Shown: positions 42,467-44,020 of the stretch, one piece after another
Numbering within the stretch: the first letter of the stretch is position 1
Layout of the letters: each line of letters starts with the position of its first letter
Source of the DNA: an uncultured Porphyromonadaceae bacterium
Lineage (GTDB): Bacteria > Bacteroidota > Bacteroidia > Bacteroidales > Muribaculaceae
Length of the DNA: 44,020 bases
Direction: 5' to 3'
Assembly: GCA_947175695.1 (NCBI GenBank)
Contig: CAMWNT010000005.1
Location: 1 to 44,020 of the forward strand
Position numbers and translations under genes: made by a program
Notes under the pieces: model-generated
The model's database searches: none
What the model was told of the DNA's origin: nothing
Seen by the model: the letters and a program-made list of their open reading frames with translations, nothing else

Positions 42467-42497
42467 AATCCCCCGGCAGTCGGTCTGCCGGGGGATT
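42467..42497 (-). terminator. Rho-independent terminator of frdB
   Basis: AATCCCCCGGCAG / CTGCCGGGGGATT arms (13 bp) with a 5-nt loop, followed by a T-run on the minus strand. It starts 23 bp after the frdB stop. Confidence 0.93.
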
Positions 42498-42520
42498 CTT
42501 ATGTGATGGCTTGGGGAAGT

Positions 42521-43279
42521 TTATTCCTTGCACTTTGCCGCGATATAATGGCGGTTCATGCGGCCGATGTTGTAGAGCTTGATGTTTTTCGGGCATTCAG
42601 CCGCGCAAGCACCGGTGTTGGTGCAGTTGCCGAAGCCGAGCTCGTCCATCTTGGCTACCATCGCGCGGACGCGGCGATCCTTCTCGACTTCACCCTGGGG
42701 GAGAAGAGCGAGCTGGCTGACCTTGGCCGAAACGAAGAGCATAGCCGAACCGTTCTTGCAGGCTGCCACACAAGCGCCGCAGCCGATGCAGCTTGCGGAG
42801 TCCATCGCCTCGTCGGCATTGACCTTCGAGATGGGGAGGTCGTTGGCGTCCTGAGCGCCGCCGCAGTTGAAGCTGACGTAGCCGCCGGCCTGCTGGATCT
42901 TGTCGAATGCGTTGCGATCGACCATAAGGTCTTTGATCACAGGGAACGCAGCCGAACGCCAGGGCTCGACAGTGATAGTCTCGCCGTCGCGGAAGCGACG
43001 CATGTAGAGCTGGCAGGTAGTGGCGCCGGTGGCGGGGCCGTGGGGATGGCCGTTGATATAGAGCGAGCACATGCCGCAGATACCCTCGCGACAGTCGTGG
43101 TCGAACACGATAGGCTCTTCATGGTTTTCGATGAGCATCTCGTTGAGAATGTCGAGAGTCTCGAGAAACGATGTATCGGGTGTGGTCTCGACATCGGTGT
43201 AGGTCTTGAACTCACCCTTCTCGCGCGGTCCGGCCTGACGCCATACGCGGAGATTGACTTTCATTATATTATCTTCCAT
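42521..43279 (-). CDS. frdB: Fumarate reductase/succinate dehydrogenase iron-sulfur subunit
   Basis: 252 residues; transfers electrons between quinone-side and FAD subunits at the inner membrane. The [2Fe-2S] ligands are Cys63, Cys68, Cys71 and Cys89 ([12 protein letters not shown]...TTC). The cluster motif [11 protein letters not shown] (Cys164, 167, 170, 174) and [12 protein letters not shown] (Cys219, 225, 229) hold the [4Fe-4S]/[3Fe-4S] centres. An alternative ATG five residues in (43264) is possible. frdA ends 129 bp upstream in the same direction. In gut Bacteroidales this enzyme mainly reduces fumarate in anaerobic respiration; sequence alone does not exclude succinate oxidation. Confidence 0.95.
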   Translation of the reverse strand: MEDNIMKVNLRVWRQAGPREKGEFKTYTDVETTPDTSFLETLDILNEMLIENHEEPIVFDHDCREGICGMCSLYINGHPHGPATGATTCQLYMRRFRDGETITVEPWRSAAFPVIKDLMVDRNAFDKIQQAGGYVSFNCGGAQDANDLPISKVNADEAMDSASCIGCGACVAACKNGSAMLFVSAKVSQLALLPQGEVEKDRRVRAMVAKMDELGFGNCTNTGACAAECPKNIKLYNIGRMNRHYIAAKCKE

Positions 43280-43408
43280 TGTAAGAAATCGGATTTTGAA
43301 AGGCTCTATGCCCGGAGCTGACTCCGGATGAGAGCTTTTGCATTTTTAAATATCCCGGCTTTTAGCCCCGTGGAGCCGAGGCCGGAGTGAAACCCTTGGC
43401 GATCAGAC

Positions 43409-44020
43409 TTACGACTTATAGTTGCGGGTCTGAACCTTGATGGCTTCGTAATGAAGGGGTTCTTTGATGAGTTCAGGAGCGGCGTTGTCGGAACCCTGAT
43501 AGTCCCAGCAGCTGACATAGAAATAGTTTTCGTCGTCGCGCTTGGCCTCGCCCTCGGGAGTCTGATACTCCTCGCGGAAGTGGCCGCCGCAGGATTCGTT
43601 GCGGCTCAGGGCGTCGTAGGCCACGAGTTCGCCCATCGTGATGAAGTCGTTGAGACGGAAAGCCTTGTCGAGCTCCACATTCATGCCTTCGAGCGAGCCG
43701 GGCACATAGAGATCCTTATTGAATACCTCGCGGAGCTTCTTGATTTCAGCGATAGCGGTCTCGAGGCTCTCTTTGGTGCGGGCCATGCCGACCTTGTCCC
43801 ACATGATGTGGCCGAGTTCCTTATGGATCGAATCGACGGAGCGGTTGCCCTGGATCGAGATGAGATGCTCCATTTTCTTGCGGCAGGCTTCTTCGGCCTC
43901 GGCGAATTCGGGGAGGTCGGTCGAGAAGCGGGGCACGCTGATCTGGTCGCTCAGATAGTTCTGGATAGTGTAGGGGAGCACGAAATAGCCGTCGGCCAGA
44001 CCCTGCATCAGAGCCGATGC
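43409..44020 (-). CDS. frdA: Fumarate reductase flavoprotein subunit, C-terminal part
   Basis: The last 203 residues of FrdA; the N-terminus with the FAD fold lies beyond the window. Family features are ASALMQGLADGYFVLPYTIQ, the helical SELVAYDALSRNESCGGHFR (the conserved RNESCGGHFREEYQ active-site arginine region) and the closing domain PLHYEAIKVQTRNYKS. The full family length is about 640-660 residues. It is transcribed with frdB; the intergenic 129 bp shows no terminator. Confidence 0.95.
   Translation of the reverse strand, partial: ASALMQGLADGYFVLPYTIQNYLSDQISVPRFSTDLPEFAEAEEACRKKMEHLISIQGNRSVDSIHKELGHIMWDKVGMARTKESLETAIAEIKKLREVFNKDLYVPGSLEGMNVELDKAFRLNDFITMGELVAYDALSRNESCGGHFREEYQTPEGEAKRDDENYFYVSCWDYQGSDNAAPELIKEPLHYEAIKVQTRNYKS

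Overview
The window looks like a piece of a Bacteroidales chromosome, most likely from the Muribaculaceae (S24-7) or a close relative. The reasons are: Bacteroidetes -7 promoter elements (TAnnTTTG) in front of several genes; a fused SecDF; MetG with a C-terminal tRNA-binding domain; fumarate reductase FrdA/FrdB; carboxynorspermidine dehydrogenase; BspA-type leucine-rich-repeat proteins; and several secreted proteins ending in a short type-IX-secretion-like tail (D-x-x-GRR-x...G-x-Y-x-x-x-G-K-x). GC is high for Bacteroidetes except in two AT-rich patches. The taxonomic call is inference from gene content, not a database match.

Layout. 1-5.3 kb (minus strand): a vitamin B12 uptake operon under a cobalamin riboswitch, with BtuB, a BtuG-like beta-propeller and a secreted protein cut by the window edge. 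5.3-5.9 kb: a wrecked DUF1016 (YhcG-type) nuclease gene carrying two perfect palindromes. 6.2-9.6 kb: a 1000-residue BspA-like protein with three near-identical repeats, preceded by a leader of about 400 nt that can form a pseudoknot. 9.7-11.8 kb: metG. 12.0-14.5 kb: a 198-bp foldback element and an AT-rich Eco47II/Sau96I-like restriction-modification operon. 14.5-16.9 kb: a large orphan protein that resembles a virion or beta-propeller protein. 16.9-20.9 kb: yfhO-like, a small protein and xerD. 21-25.3 kb: an Lrp regulator, a secreted protein, pckA and birA. 25.3-28.1 kb: a beta-helix lipoprotein divergent from lpxB. 28.1-28.6 kb: a 40-bp perfect inverted repeat with 18-bp minisatellite units. 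28.6-32.8 kb: a GH31 glycosidase, carboxynorspermidine dehydrogenase and tsaE. 32.9-35.6 kb: a small BspA-like protein, a one-span membrane protein and a YbhN/LPG-synthase-type flippase-like protein. 35.7-41 kb: secDF and an Ig-like lipoprotein. 41.2-44 kb: a secreted protein, frdB and the end of frdA.

Almost every gene is on the minus strand; lpxB is the only clear plus-strand gene. The genes are mostly housekeeping and envelope functions: protein export, lipid A, B12 capture, anaerobic fumarate respiration and PEP carboxykinase. The most interesting material lies between genes: an apparently undescribed pseudoknotted leader RNA, a 47-bp terminator element present twice, a family of foldback or dyad repeats (TTTAGAGTRTGTTT...AACACGATT), palindromes with covarying arms, and an inverted minisatellite.
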